Shown: positions 23,141 to 34,378 of the stretch, in pieces
Layout of the letters: each line of letters starts with the position of its first letter
Numbering within the stretch: position 1 is the first letter of the stretch
NCBI GenBank assembly: GCA_032622095.1
Contig: CP136066.1
Coordinates: 56,882,609-56,946,608, forward strand
DNA length: 64,000 nt
Direction: 5' to 3'
Source: Siphonodentalium dalli
Taxonomy: Eukaryota; Mollusca; Scaphopoda; Gadilida; Siphonodentaliidae
Translations under genes and position numbers: made by a program
Notes under the pieces: generated by a model
Seen by the model: the letters and a program-made list of their open reading frames with translations, nothing else
Told to the model about the DNA's origin: nothing
Database searches by the model: none

Positions 23141-24800
23141 ATTCACCAAGTCACAGTGTCAACATGATTGAATCGATCAAATTATCAATGTCATTCGTTG
23201 TTGACGACGATTGTCATGATAATTGATTGTTATTCTACAAATGAATAATCTACATCTACCGGGTAACTCTAAAAAAAAAATTCGAAGAAGACAAGGAAAA
23301 TAAAGCAACCAAATTTGAGGACTGCATCACTACCACTGTACCAGTACTCAGGACAGTAGGCAGTACCAGTAGTCAGTACTACAGTAGGCTGGTCCAAAAT
23401 TGACTATATATTTAGTATCCCGTAGATTTTCGACTACCAGTAGGCCTATTCACTGTCAGTGGGAGTGTTAGTACTGTTACTGTCCTCAGTGTGGCAGGCC
23501 AGGCAGGGAGTGTCTGTCAAAATCTGGTGGAGAACTTAGGAGGTGTTCAACAAGTGCTAACACTAACAGCACCATCAGAGAATCGTTCAATTACTGCGTA
23601 CTAGCACTGTACATTACTCATTACGATGACTTCTTAAAAACAACCATTGAGTGGAACCGCCTTGAACAGTCAGTTGTTGATTCTGGAGAATGGAGATCGG
23701 CAACACTGAAAGTCTGAAGGATTTATAATTTATATTAAATATGGATTCTAAGTTCTAGACGCTTCATACCAGTGTCGTTGGATTATCAATGGATAGGATT
23801 CTGAACATTGCCGGAGTAGAAATTGAGTACACCTGAAGTCGAACAGAACAGATGTCATATCAACTTTCACGTTGCATTATATATATTGTGACCATATAAA
23901 TGATATACAACTATAGTGACTTCTTCATTATTTCACTATCCGATACCATTGTCGTTTCATACCATATTTTTTGGTTACTTTTTTTTATTTCGTACTTTGC
24001 AGAAAATCATTTATTTGTTTCCCTATGGTGTGACATACATGTACATGTATAGTGATATGGTATCATTGGTATCAAAAGACGAATTGATTTCCACCATGGT
24101 GCGAAACGACCAAACAATAAGGTACGAAACTACAAAAAATATGGTGCGAAACTACAAAAAATATGGTACGAAACGACTTAAGACGATCCAAAATGTCGTG
24201 TAACCATTTATATCTCCTCTGCAAGGGGAACAACCAGACACCGACCCATTAGACTATCAGCATCTAACATCATCAGACTCCAGCAAAGTGCCTACTCTTG
24301 TGTACCAAATAATTGTACCCCTATGTTTATTAATTTTATGAGAAAAATCCACCCTGCACGATGCTTAAGCCTTATTATCATACATGTAGATCTGCACATT
24401 TAAACAAAATTATGGCTCTGTTCCAAATTTAAATAACAAATGCTATACAAATAGTTTAATTACAAATACTAGTACAAGAGACTGGATTTTTCATTTGAGA
24501 TGTTGCGCACACGGGGCATGTAGACAACGATGGTTACATTTCCCCATGCATATATCAATTTTAAGCATGTCAATTGCGAAAACTTGCTTTATAATCAAGT
24601 CTAGACACAAAAATAATTGTTTAACGGTACTCAATCCGATCAGATGCTCCTAAATGACTATTTCTTTGGCTTCGGGGGTAAAAAATATTGATTCGAGTCG
24701 AGGAACCTACTCATCAACACTCCGAGTGATCAGATATCAATTTTTCAAGTTTATTATTTCTATTGTTTGTGGCCCAAAAACACGTCGTCAAAAAGGTGGT
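23141..24800. other. Interior of TIR element, simple repeats
   Basis: No gene is supported. A ccagtagtcagtac-type low-complexity stretch occurs at 23330-23400. Three to four copies of a ~20-bp phrase, ggt(a/g)cgaaac(t/g)ac, lie at 24098-24180 and reappear singly near 29283-29320. The frame across 23916-24203 follows these repeats and is not called. Confidence 0.5.
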
Positions 24801-24810
24801 CTCGGTCAGA

Positions 24811-24890
24811 ATTGTGGATGAAGATGGATAACTCTAAAATCAAGTTATTATTACCACTTGATTTTAGAATTATCCATCTTCATCCGCAAT
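24811..24890. repeat. 80-bp hairpin
   Basis: attgtggatgaagatggata at 24811 pairs with the reverse complement ending tccatcttcatccgcaat at 24890. The central arms, ctctaaaatcaag and cttgattttagaat, flank a loop of about 11 bases. Likely a small foldback MITE; no target duplication was seen. Confidence 0.75.
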
Positions 24891-26110
24891 ATTCCACCCT
24901 GCAGTTGTATTTGGCACACAAGATTATACCGGTAGCTGTAAACAGAAAAGTCTGAACAGTAGAGTCTAAAGGCTTTATACCGAATCACAAACACTGATTT
25001 AATATCAGTTTGTGATCAGCATTTGAAGATGGGTTTATATCTATAGCTTCCTAAATATGTTTTCTATAATTGCCAGGGTATAAAATAATAAAATCGAGTC
25101 GAAGACCCATGTCAGGAAATGCTTATATCAATTATCGATATTATAAAAGGGGGGTATACTGTTTTGCACCTGTCTGTCCATCCGTCTGATGTCTGTTCAG
25201 GGCATAACTTGAACAGTAGTGCTAATAACTGCTTGGATCTCAATGAAATTTGGTATACATGTAGATGTTCACCACTATGAGGGCATTCAATTTCTTATAT
25301 AATGTGATTATCAATTGGGACATATTTTTCGTTACTATTTTTACAACAAACCGTCATGTCATAAAACTTTCAGGCGATCTGAGATAGAGTTCTCCCACTT
25401 GCTACACTCCAAACATTTTTGCGAGCTGTAAAATGTCCCAAATTAGTTGTACATGTGTATGTATCTAATATACCAGAAAATATAAAATAAAATCAATATT
25501 GTCAGATAGAAGCATTTCCGGACAGGGGTTTTCAATTCAAATTTATTATTTTTGATACTTCATACATATTTCAGGAAACTGCTGCATATAAAACTTGGTT
25601 TAGGGAGAGATAGACCATCTTTAAACTGTAATTACATTAAAAACCAAGATTATTCCTTAAATGATAATTTTGAGAGGGGGGGGGCACTGATTTTCTAATC
25701 TTTCAACCCAAATCAAATCAACACATGTCTATTATCAACTTATCAAGCAATACTACCGGTAGTATACCGGTACATGTAAATTAGAAGGTGGCACAAGTTT
25801 GAAGTCAGAATCTCTGAGTGCATTCTAATTACAACCACAGGGGTCCGGGAACTTCTTAAAAAATCTTTATCTATACCTATATTTGTGAATGTCTATTCTA
25901 TATTAATTCACGAGGGACCTTCTAGATGGCTCCAAAGGGGTCCAACAGGGGCAATTTCTAACGAGAAAGATAATCAACATAATTGTGCAGATTAGAAATG
26001 TATACAGCACTTGACGGTATTGGGGTAAGGGACAAAAAGTGGGAGGGGCAAAACAATTGCATTAACACTGCATTAACATGGGTAACGACCCTGCTAGTTA
26101 CATAATATTT
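24891..26110. other. Interior of TIR element, no gene seen
   Basis: About 1.2 kb of AT-rich sequence. Around 25175-25300 is a stretch (ggcataacttgaacagtag, then aatgaaatttggtatacat) of the same general type as the degenerate satellite units at the window start. A G-run lies at 25676-25684. Confidence 0.35.
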
Positions 26111-26590
26111 AGAGGATATTACTTTGTTGGTTTGATATTAGACCAAATATCGGCCTGAGGTAACCTCATATCGCAATCAGCCTGACATCGAAGGCTGATA
26201 TGAGGTTACCGAGGGGTCTGAAATCAGGCCTATATATTCAAACCAACCAAGTACATGTAATACCCTACACATATCTATTAATTTGTTATTTCTTATGAGA
26301 AAGATAATTATCATAATGGTGCAGATTAGAAATGTCCACAGTGATGGTATTGGGGTCAGAGTAAAAAAGTGGGAGCATTAACCTGGGCAACGACTGGTCA
26401 CCCTGCTAGTTATATAATAATTAGAGGACATTTCTTGGTTGGTTTGATATTAGGCCTGTTATCAGCCTAAGGTAACCTCATATCACTATCAGCCTGACAT
26501 CGAAGGTCGAAGGCTGAAATGAGGTTACCGAGGGCTGAAATCAGGCCTATAATATCAAACCAACCAAGTAATACCCTATCCATAACATTA
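25955..26590. repeat. Tandem duplication carrying two foldback MITEs
   Basis: Two ~310-bp units (about 25955-26275 and 26290-26590) share gagaaagataat, gtgcagattagaaatgt, cctgctagtta and then a hairpin. The hairpins at 26122-26252 and 26434-26568 have arms starting ttggtttgatatta and ending taatatcaaaccaaccaag, with an inner aggtaacctcat / atgaggttacc pair. Right-end remnants of the same family (atatcaaac-aaccaagtaat) lie near 62230 and 62905. Confidence 0.85.
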
Positions 26591-26895
26591 ATTAGTTTGC
26601 CTCTTAGTAACAGTGTACTACATGTATGGACAACTCTTTCAAATGAGTGACATCACAAAAAATCATTGTCTATGCATTATTTAACAGTGAAATAGAATTA
26701 TGCCATGTTGTAAAGCCTAAAACTATATTACTCAATTTAAGGCAAATTGAAGTGATATTCACCTACAGTAAGTACATGTACAAATGTAGTTTGATAACAA
26801 GCCGTACCGGGCAAAAATTCGAAAAAAAGTTGGACCGATATAGCCATCAGTAGGAAACTTCCTTCCAAGGGGTGCTGTCGTAACATACAGGTATC

Positions 26896-27382
26896 AAGGT
26901 GCAGCCCTGGGAATTAGCTTAGGCAATAGGCAATGCCTAGGTAAAAGCAGAGGCAAAATCGGTTTGCCTAGGCAATAATATTTCCTAGGTAAAACAAGTT
27001 CATTGGGTTACTAAAATTGATTTGTGTATATCAGAAATAGAACCTCTTTAGCCAAAATGATTTCCTTAAATAACTCATTACATATATTGTCCTACAATTG
27101 TTTCCATGGCACTGGGCCACTAACTACTACCGTAGTAGCTACCCGTTATAAGGACACTTATTTTGGAGATGATTTGTGGAATTGTACATATATGTTGAGT
27201 AATGGCCTGGAAATAATGTTCCGCAAAATAACTAGGCAATTCTGGGCAATTCATGTTATTATTGAATCATATTGATTTGAGATGGCAATATTGTTGCAAA
27301 ATTGCTTAGGTAAAATCTGTTTTTGCCTAGGCCGATTTCCTTCACCTAGGCAAATTTTCCTTAATTCCCAGGGCTGAAGGTG
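26896..27382. mobile_element. 475-bp MITE with ~75-bp inverted repeats
   Basis: The element spans 26902-27376. Both ends begin cagccctgggaatta when read inward, and the inverted repeats continue through blocks of gcctaggcaa / ttgcctaggc. The flanks carry the 6-bp direct repeat aaggtg at 26896-26901 and 27377-27382. A CAG start and this length suit a hAT-like non-autonomous element, but hAT duplications are normally 8 bp. The frame at 27024-27275 lies in the centre and shows no protein signature. Confidence 0.85.
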
Positions 27383-27508
27383 GACCCCCCTCCCCAATGG
27401 GGAGACTATCTAGCCACGTCTCTGATTTCAGTGGTCACACAATGAGTGAACAAGAGATCCAGAGCTCTTTCGCAGATAAGTCATGGCTTCCTATACTTAA
27501 ACTGAGGC

Positions 27509-27664
27509 CACAGGGGCTTGTTAAGAAAACAAGTACAAATATACATACAAAAACATGCGTTTGTAAAGCATTACATGTATATCAATAGAATATTGATGCA
27601 TTTATAATGTTTGATAAAGTGGCACCCTCAATTTTACTTGTTTTCTTTACAACAAGCCCCTGTG
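27509..27664. mobile_element. 156-bp MITE
   Basis: The left end cacaggggcttgtt at 27509 and the right end aacaagcccctgtg, ending at 27664, are inverted copies. Pairing continues through aagaaaacaagta on the left and tacttgttttctt-like sequence on the right. The CACAGG start resembles the MITE at 2013. No clean flanking duplication was found. Confidence 0.75.
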
Positions 27665-28045
27665 ACTATATCACATGTACAATTAGTTCAAGATTGAACT
27701 TAACACTAAACGCTGCTTTTATATTTAGTATTACCTTTATTTGGAAATAAATTATAATGTGCAATGGACTGAACAGCCAATAGGTTGCTGGACATTTCGT
27801 GCCATAGAAGTTTGACATAGAGATGTTTCGCACCAGGGTTCTGGACATTTCATACCGGTACATGTATCACTTCGACAATTTGTACCATTGAGTATACCGT
27901 ATGATTTTTTGGAAATAACATTAAAGTTACTCAAACCGATTCGATGGTTCCCATGTTATTAGATTCCAACAACAAACATTTTTTTGAAATGCCGCTTCGG
28001 TTATCAGAATCGATTAATGGCCCAAAAAAAAAATATGCTAACCAG

Positions 28046-28102
28046 GAGGGGGCGGGGGGCGGGAAACAACTGCGGGACACAACGTACCGGGGGTGGGGGG
28101 GG
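28046..28102 (+). other. G-rich, quadruplex-prone tract
   Basis: Runs of G of length 3 to 9 are clustered (ggagggggcggggggcggg near 28046 and gggggtgggggggg near 28089) in an otherwise AT-rich region. The four-run pattern permits a G-quadruplex on the + strand. Confidence 0.6.
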
Positions 28103-28387
28103 TACCTAGGCGTAAAAAAATTTACACGTAAATTTTTTCCTTATTCATTTAGGGGGGAAGGTTGTCCGGACAAATTTGCATGTAATATTTTTCCAAATAT
28201 GTATTTTCAGACTCACAACTTCAATTTTCTCTCATTTTATAGAATATGGATTAACCTTAATATCCAAATCATATATACATGAGTAGTACAATCCACATAA
28301 AACAATTTTGGATAACCACTGTCTTGGTTTACATGTGATATTGACCCCATTAACCCTCTTAATAATGCCGACTATGTCAGTGTCTAC

Positions 28388-28561
28388 CAGTCGAATGCAG
28401 AATTCTACCCTGTGATCGCTTATCTGGCAAATTTTTACTGCAGAACTATCCCATGTATTAAACAATTTCTCCTCCAATGGTATCAGAAAACAGTTATATG
28501 CTGGTATCTCACTCATCTCATTTGCATCTTTTTCAAAGTCGAGGTAATGACTAGTTGTCAT
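28388..28561 (-). CDS. Candidate exon inside the TIR element
   Basis: The ATG at 28561 (minus) opens 58 codons, MTTSHYLDFEKDANEMSEIP, then LEEKLFNTWDSSAVKICQ and HRVEFCIRL, ending at a possible donor (ctg|gtagac). It lies in the right half of the 7.6-kb element on the same strand as the ORF at 29.5-29.7 kb. It may belong to an element gene reading leftward from the right end. No family is recognised. Confidence 0.35.
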
Positions 28562-28787
28562 TTTTTAAAGTGCATACATAGCGTTGCGATCACCAATATA
28601 CATGTTTGTACATGTCATGACATCACGAGGTACAAATCTGCGTTCTACTGGTAGACAATGACCATTTTAGTCATAATAATCTAAACTAAGTTACCAAGCA
28701 CCTTCTCGTGAATTGTATGCTCCGGTGTTTTTTTCGGTTTCCGGTCAAACCGAGTTGTTGTCCAGCTGGGGTAGATTTGATTTTTCT

Positions 28788-28910
28788 GGGGGGGGGGGGG
28801 CAATGGTCAGTGGAAAAAACTGCAGTTTTTGCTGTTTTGGGGGGGGGTACCCAAACCGAAGAAAACAGTTTTTTCCACCCTGTGTCTGCAGTTTTTTTCC
28901 GCCCCCCCCC
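28788..28910. repeat. Homopolymer-rich inverted segment
   Basis: A run of 13 G ends at 28800 and a run of 9 G lies near 28840. A C-run at 28903-28910 is preceded by ctgcagtttttttcc, which pairs with ggaaaaaactgcag near 28812. The segment could fold back and can form quadruplexes. Long frames here are by-products of low complexity. Confidence 0.6.
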
Positions 28911-29547
28911 TGTAACCAGTCAACAATAGTAAACAATTGCCCAAAACCTGTTATTTATCAACATTTTGTGGTCAACACGGGCTCGACTCGAATCAAATAT
29001 GTTTACACCCGAAGCCAAGGAAATAGTAATATGCAAGCGTTAATTCGGATTATGTATCTTTAACTTTGTTGCCACAATTTCAATTTGTTAATTTTTTTTC
29101 GCAAAAAAAGAAAGAAATATGTTTACATGTAATTGTCGGGTTGTCATCATCACGTAACTTTAAATCGTAAACATGTTCGCTTTCATTAAGTTAACAAAAT
29201 TAAAATAATTTTTCACATGGTACGCTGCATATGCATGACCAATTACCATATGTGGGAACCAACAAAATATACAAATGTATATGGTGTGAAATGACAAAAA
29301 ATATGGTACGAAACAATCAACTGTGTGGTTAAACATCTACAAATTCTTAAACAATGTTCAAGAAATTTAGAGGTCTCCCCTCTTACAATACAACAGTGAG
29401 CAATGTTCCAGGAAGACCGATCAATGAATCTATTTTAACTCGATCAGGCTATTATTGTATGTACAATGTTTATCGGTTGTTCACCTACACTTGTCCAACT
29501 GATTTTGGAGAATATATACAAGCGAAATTGTTAAAAAAAAAAAATTA

Positions 29548-29748
29548 TTAATCATAATAAATAATCATCAAATTGGAAGAGTTCAGCATCAGCTCCTTGC
29601 CTGCATTGTTGAATACGGCCCACGTCGGATTACCATCGGAAAAAAACATCGAAAATAGGTGATTTACTTCCCAAATTGCCATCGTAGTTTTAGAATCTTT
29701 TTCCACCAAGAATGTGTTGAAAACTGCAGACAACTGTTCTATGCACAT
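29548..29748 (-). CDS. Short ORF near the right end of the TIR element
   Basis: The ATG at 29748 (minus) opens 66 codons, MCIEQLSAVFNTFLVEKDSK, then AIWEVNHLFSMFFSDGN and a stop. A further protein-like stretch without a stop (VEVDVSQLKQIDTLIDRFMF) lies just upstream in a separate frame. Another possible start (MATYDTNLLFSTIW) lies near 30050, next to the right terminal repeat. Together these suggest a decayed leftward gene belonging to the element. The family is unknown. Confidence 0.35.
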   Translation of the reverse strand: MCIEQLSAVFNTFLVEKDSKTTMAIWEVNHLFSMFFSDGNPTWAVFNNAGKELMLNSSNLMIIYYD

Positions 29749-30369
29749 TACAGTCCAATAATTTTGATTCTTGGTTGATAAACATTCCTCTAAAACATAA
29801 ATCTGTCAATTAAAGTGTCAATTTGTTTCAATTGCGAAACGTCAACCTCCACCAGTCCACTGTGACTGTCCAGAATCGAAAATCCAATTCACAATATTCA
29901 TCGAAAATTCTCAAAACAGCGTCCAACGTATAGTCCAAGCACAACTCCGTGATAATATATGATTACACACTTCAGTCATCAATACTTTCTAAATGTCCAA
30001 ATTGTTGAAAATAGTAGATTTGTATCGTAAGTCGCCATAAACAAAACAAATGAGAAAACACGTGGACATGTTTACGTCTTATTCCATCATCCGAAAAAAA
30101 GTTGCGTTCCGCCATTGACGTCACGCTTCTTTGTGCACATAAAACTGGCGAGTGGCTTTTTAGTTTTTCCTTATTATTTTCGACGTCAAAAAGGCATTAA
30201 AATCTCGATTTTTACGCTATAAGTTGGTGTTTTCGAATATGATTCGTTTTTAGTAACCTTAATTGTACATTATGACACTGGTATAGTTTATTTTACTGAA
30301 CAAAAAGTTTTATTAACAGTTCCCTTTTAAATCATATTAAGCAAACGGAAGCTTTCCAATATCTACACA

Positions 30370-30795
30370 GATCGTCTAACCACCCTACCAACAATTTTAG
30401 GTCGTTTGTACGAGGGGAATGCATACGATATCTGAGAAATTGCAATAATGAATAGTACTTTATTGCCAGGAGGGATATATTTGTGGCAAAACTACAAAAA
30501 CGAGGATATTCTGGCTCTGATATTCAACAATACATGGGTGATATTAAATTCACAGATCGAAATTCCTACCTGACGAGAAGCGGGATGGATACGAAACAGG
30601 GCATACACAATGTATTACCCACCACAACATATCATAAAGGTTCCAATAATTTATCAAGAACATTGGGAAAATATTGGAACATGATTTCCGATTCTATCCG
30701 ATTGAATGCGGTTTTTGTTGACTCTAAACCTAGCATTATTTATAAAAGGGGCCGAAATCTGGGAGAAATCATCTCTATCAAACGAGTCTAACATA
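30370..30795 (+). pseudogene. Penelope-like element RT C-terminal region, copy 2
   Basis: The frame reads RSFVRGECIRYLRNCNNE, a TAG, then FIARRDIFVAKLQKRGYSG, FTDRNSYLTRS, TTTYHKGSNNLSRTLGKYW and finally SKPSIIYKRGRNLGEII. The series matches the region after the catalytic core of Penelope-like reverse transcriptases: GE.iR.LR, then RGY, then (V)T.YH...n....l..W, then p...ykR..NL...i. One stop breaks the frame. The catalytic core and the GIY-YIG endonuclease that would follow in complete elements are not seen. Copy 1 lies at 22.5 kb, so the 7.6-kb TIR element sits between two Penelope fragments. Confidence 0.8.
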
Positions 30796-30799
30796 CATG

Positions 30800-31578
30800 C
30801 ACATTATACCAAGGTGGAACATGGACGGAAAATGCAAAATGGGATAGCAGCACAAACTAGGAAAATCTATATCATACATCTATATAGTGGAATTTTTAAG
30901 AGTCGAACCAAATTTCACACATGGGTTGGAATCTGAGATTACTTATCAGTAGTCAATTTATCCCCGGCAGGAAGGCACGGATCGTGACAGGGGTTATCGA
31001 TGCCATTTTAATGATTTGAAACTTAAAAGCAGACTGCACCTCGTAAAACATCCCCACAGGGCGTGAACGAGTGGCTTGATCCAGTGAAATACCTGCTGAC
31101 GAGCAGAACAAAGAAAGCTCCCTTGATGTTAATGTGAACAATTATATTAGTGAGAGGCGTGAACTCCACCCAGCTGGTTTGTAGGGACCACGCGTGAGAT
31201 TGAGTTCCATTCAGACAGCAGATCTACTCTAGGAAGTTGATGTCCTATGAAATACAAACAATTCACTGGATTGGTGTGAAAATTCTCACAAAATCAGACT
31301 GGGCTATACACCCTGGATTTACTAAATCCTGCTATACACAGGTTTCGGCGACATTCTCGCAAATATCACAGAATTATATTGAATTGAAGCAAAGATCACA
31401 GAATTATATTGGGCTATACACCCTTGAGTAACTAAATCCTGCTATACACAGGTTATAACGATATACTCGCAAATATTGGATGACAGACACCCCAGAAAGG
31501 TGTAGTTTGGCCAAATTTTTTGGCATAATTTGAGTATGCATCATAACTGCATACCGACTTGTTTTTCGCTAACACATA
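30800..31578. other. Non-coding stretch with a short direct duplication
   Basis: No gene is supported. tgggctatacaccct...ctaaatcctgctatacacaggtt occurs at about 31302-31345 and 31409-31455, with tctcgcaaatat after each. This is a ~107-bp-spaced duplication. Confidence 0.55.
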
Positions 31579-32039
31579 TAATATGGTATACTTACACATG
31601 GATGGGTTACATACCTGATGAGACAGACCCTCATTTAACCATAATTCTGGTTAAATGTAAATGTAGTCGAAACATTGCTACCACCAATAATTCCCATTCT
31701 GTGACTGCACACCACATGAATTGGGTAAAATGTATAATTGTGGTATTATGTAGTGGTGACGCACTCATGTTGCAATGTAGTATGTCATGTGGGGACTGAC
31801 CATAATGTTGGCAGCGGAGTAGGAAATTTCCTATCTTATATTGTATCTGATGAATCATAGAAGTTACCATGATCGATGAAATTCATTTGCACAGAAGCAT
31901 AACAGTGATCATGAACAATATCACGTAATTTATCTGCTGGATCATGGTCGATGTAATTCATTTGCACAGAAGCATAACAGTCACTGTTCCATGTGGCTGA
32001 ACTTCGGAGTACGCTTGCCAGCTCGACATCCTCTACTAT

Positions 32040-33600
32040 TCATCTCCCTCTTCCGCGGTCTCTGCCCCTCACGCTCTCAAACTCTCCACCTATTTCAATA
32101 CAAGGCACAGTCACTGCTGCATCTGGGTCAGCGGCGTTTTCATGATCTGGAAAAGAAGTAAGTATTTGTATAAGGTGTATGCACATGCGATCATCGAGCT
32201 GAAAAAATGTCTTCATACAAGCAATATAATTGCAAGTTCAGGCAAAATGCGTTGCTAAAACTCCACAGCATAAGATTATTATTAGTGGTCGTTACGGTAC
32301 TTGAACATAATGGAGTTCTCCGCATTTATTAAATGGTGGGATGAGCTTGTATCGCTGTTTGGCAACAGTTTGTATGTCGACAATTTGCATGCCATTTAAA
32401 CATGAATATCAAATGGTCGGTGAACCAACATTATTATACAACAAGCAAGCTACTCCATGTCGTTTTGCTGTTTCCAATACGACATCAAGTCACACTCAAA
32501 AGTATGTGCAACTCTGTAACTTTTGTTCCGCAGATTTGCATGAAATCCCCATTAAAAATTTGGTCACTTGACCTCTTAACTGCATACTGTGACCACTATT
32601 TTTGTTTAACATGCCTTCTTTCTATACATTTCCATCTCTTGATAAATGTATCCTATAGAAACTATCTTGAATGGACTCGGTAACGGGAACACCAGTAGGA
32701 TTTATCTTCTAAGTTGATAATAAATGCTATCATGCTCCTATTTGCCCATTAAAGTCGTCAACAGGTCAACGGCATATCTTATCCTGTGTTCCCAATTTTC
32801 ACCGACCAAATTGCAACCATTTGGGTATATGAATAATTATTTAGTTAATTAAGTTGTAGTGCCCCTTTTAACACACGTGGTCAATGGGATATATATAATA
32901 AGATTACCCTTGTAAAATTGCACATACATAAAAATGTTCAGCTCCAGCCTCTTGGTCCCTACTGACCAAGAATATAAAATATAATTATTAGTGCCCTTTT
33001 CAGCTCCAAGGGCTGAGCCATTTTTGGCCGATAAACAGGCAAACAAACACATTTGAGTTGTTTTAGAATATATACGCGATGGCAGTGTTTTCCCTTGCTT
33101 GAATGACTGGTATATGCGACTTTAATACTCATCAGGGAATGCAGTGTGTATATGCACCAAATTCATAAGAACTACTCACCCATCTCTATACTTGGCGTTA
33201 GTAGCATGGTATAATGTACCATTGACTGACTATGCACCCTCCAATCAACTAGTCTTCTATCTAAAGAGTATAAGACATCTGAGAATCCATTTATAGATAG
33301 TCTTGTATCGAGAGTGAGGCTCCCAGCTCTAATGTAATGTCCGTGACCACAGTGACGGTCATCTGTGATTCCACAAAACGTATAGTGTGTCTCACCACAA
33401 CACACGAAGAATCACACTCCAACGTCAGCATAACAGATATTGGTGTATACAATCCAGCAAATTTCAATGCCAACTGAAATGTTCAATGTATAGTGAAGTT
33501 CGATAATAGTGAGCATCTTTAGAATTGTCACTATGAGTGCGATGCGGATACAAAATAGGAGAAACAAGTTATTATTATAGGCTGTACCTATTTTCTTCAT
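32040..33600 (-). CDS. Two-exon gene, putative membrane-anchored protein, copy 2
   Basis: Exon 1 is 33600-33180 (421 nt, donor gtgagt) and exon 2 is 32146-32040. Splice sites and phases are those of copy 1. Relative to copy 1, exon 1 has one 3-bp insertion and one 3-bp deletion, both keeping the frame, and several substitutions: C to R, V to A and L to V before the TGA, S to T and T to I after it. Exon 2 differs by one synonymous change (CGT to CGC). The in-frame TGA is retained at 33412-33414. Frame-preserving indels mildly favour a coding past; the number of replacements argues against strong constraint. The function is unknown. Confidence 0.5.
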
Positions 33601-33699
33601 ATTCGCGATCTGATGTGGTGTTTTTGTTTCAACCTTTTTTGTTGTCTGGTTTTACGCGTTGTATGTAGAACGACGATTGGAGCGGATTGAGAAAAAATC

Positions 33700-33930
33700 T
33701 GTCTCATCTCTGTGCGAGTCGGAGTTGGAATGTACGGAAGTGGGGAATTCTCGGCGCATGCTCGGAGCTCTTTTGTTGGCACGGCGGATAAGTCTATACG
33801 GAAAGATTGGGCTTAGTTGTCAATGACGATGTATCTCTGAGCCGTCACAATCTGGTTTGCTACAGTTGCTTGATTCATCGCAACTTGCACAAAGACGTTG
33901 AGCTTGTATAAATTGCCACAAGGGTGATTC
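33700..33930 (-). promoter_or_regulatory. Putative promoter / 5' leader, copy 2
   Basis: Same block as in copy 1, with acggaagtgg and cggcgcatgctc conserved upstream of the ATG at 33600. Few differences from copy 1. Confidence 0.45.
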
Positions 33931-34378
33931 CTTGTTTGAGAGGTACAAACATTAGATAGTGTCACTTAAATTTAATGTTGATCTTTCATTGCTTGGTGAA
34001 TGGAAAATTGTATGTATTTTCGAATGTGATTTAGTATCTTAAATGTAGTTAATTACTGTTGAATGCCTGTCAATCAGCAAGTTAGTGTGTGCTGTTCCAG
34101 TCAGTCTCGTGATGGTGATTTGACATCTTTTAACATTTATCAACATTTCAAATAAGTTACGTAACTCGATCCCCGATTAGATATGTGGTCGAGTAAAGGG
34201 TTGTAGGGACTGTTTAGACACATCAAGCCATAGCTACCCAAATGGTCATTGTCATAACATCTAGTCAAATGTGCAATTCCTGTCTGACAATTGGGGGGGG
34301 GGTCTTATTATTTTCCACAGAACGGCACACATAGCCCATGCCATCCTTTCGACGAGGGCACTGCAGGCCACAGTTAAT

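Larger units (their letters stand above)
22715..30325. mobile_element. ~7.6-kb DNA element with long, diverged terminal inverted repeats
   Basis: The left end reads gggaactgttaa at 22716 and the right end is its reverse complement, ttaacagttccc, ending at 30324. About 200 bp inward on each side is a second matching block: gtgacgtcaaaggcggaac near 22898 and its reverse complement gttccgccattgacgtcac at 30106-30124. The intervening similarity is patchy, as in old long TIRs. Just outside both ends is ttaa, compatible with a TTAA target but not proven. Inside are an acidic ORF start at 22946 (+), minus-strand coding-like pieces at 28.4 and 29.5-29.7 kb, and several nested MITEs. Penelope-like fragments lie just outside both ends. 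The superfamily is unassigned. Confidence 0.75.
31579..34378. repeat. Duplicated 2.8-kb segment, copy 2 (order B-A, circularly permuted)
   Basis: Block B' (31579-31843) is followed at once by block A' (31844-34378), whereas the first copy has A then B. The new B'-A' junction reads cttatattg|tatctgatg. The A/B joint of copy 1 (agttaat|atggtatac) is split here between the two outer ends, with taat shared at both. Content is otherwise complete, so the second copy is a circular permutation of the first. It contains the second copy of the two-exon gene and its promoter. Confidence 0.95.

Noticed and set aside
28708-29063. Plus-strand frames rich in Gly/Pro/Phe
   Set aside because: They translate the G- and T-runs at 28780-28915.
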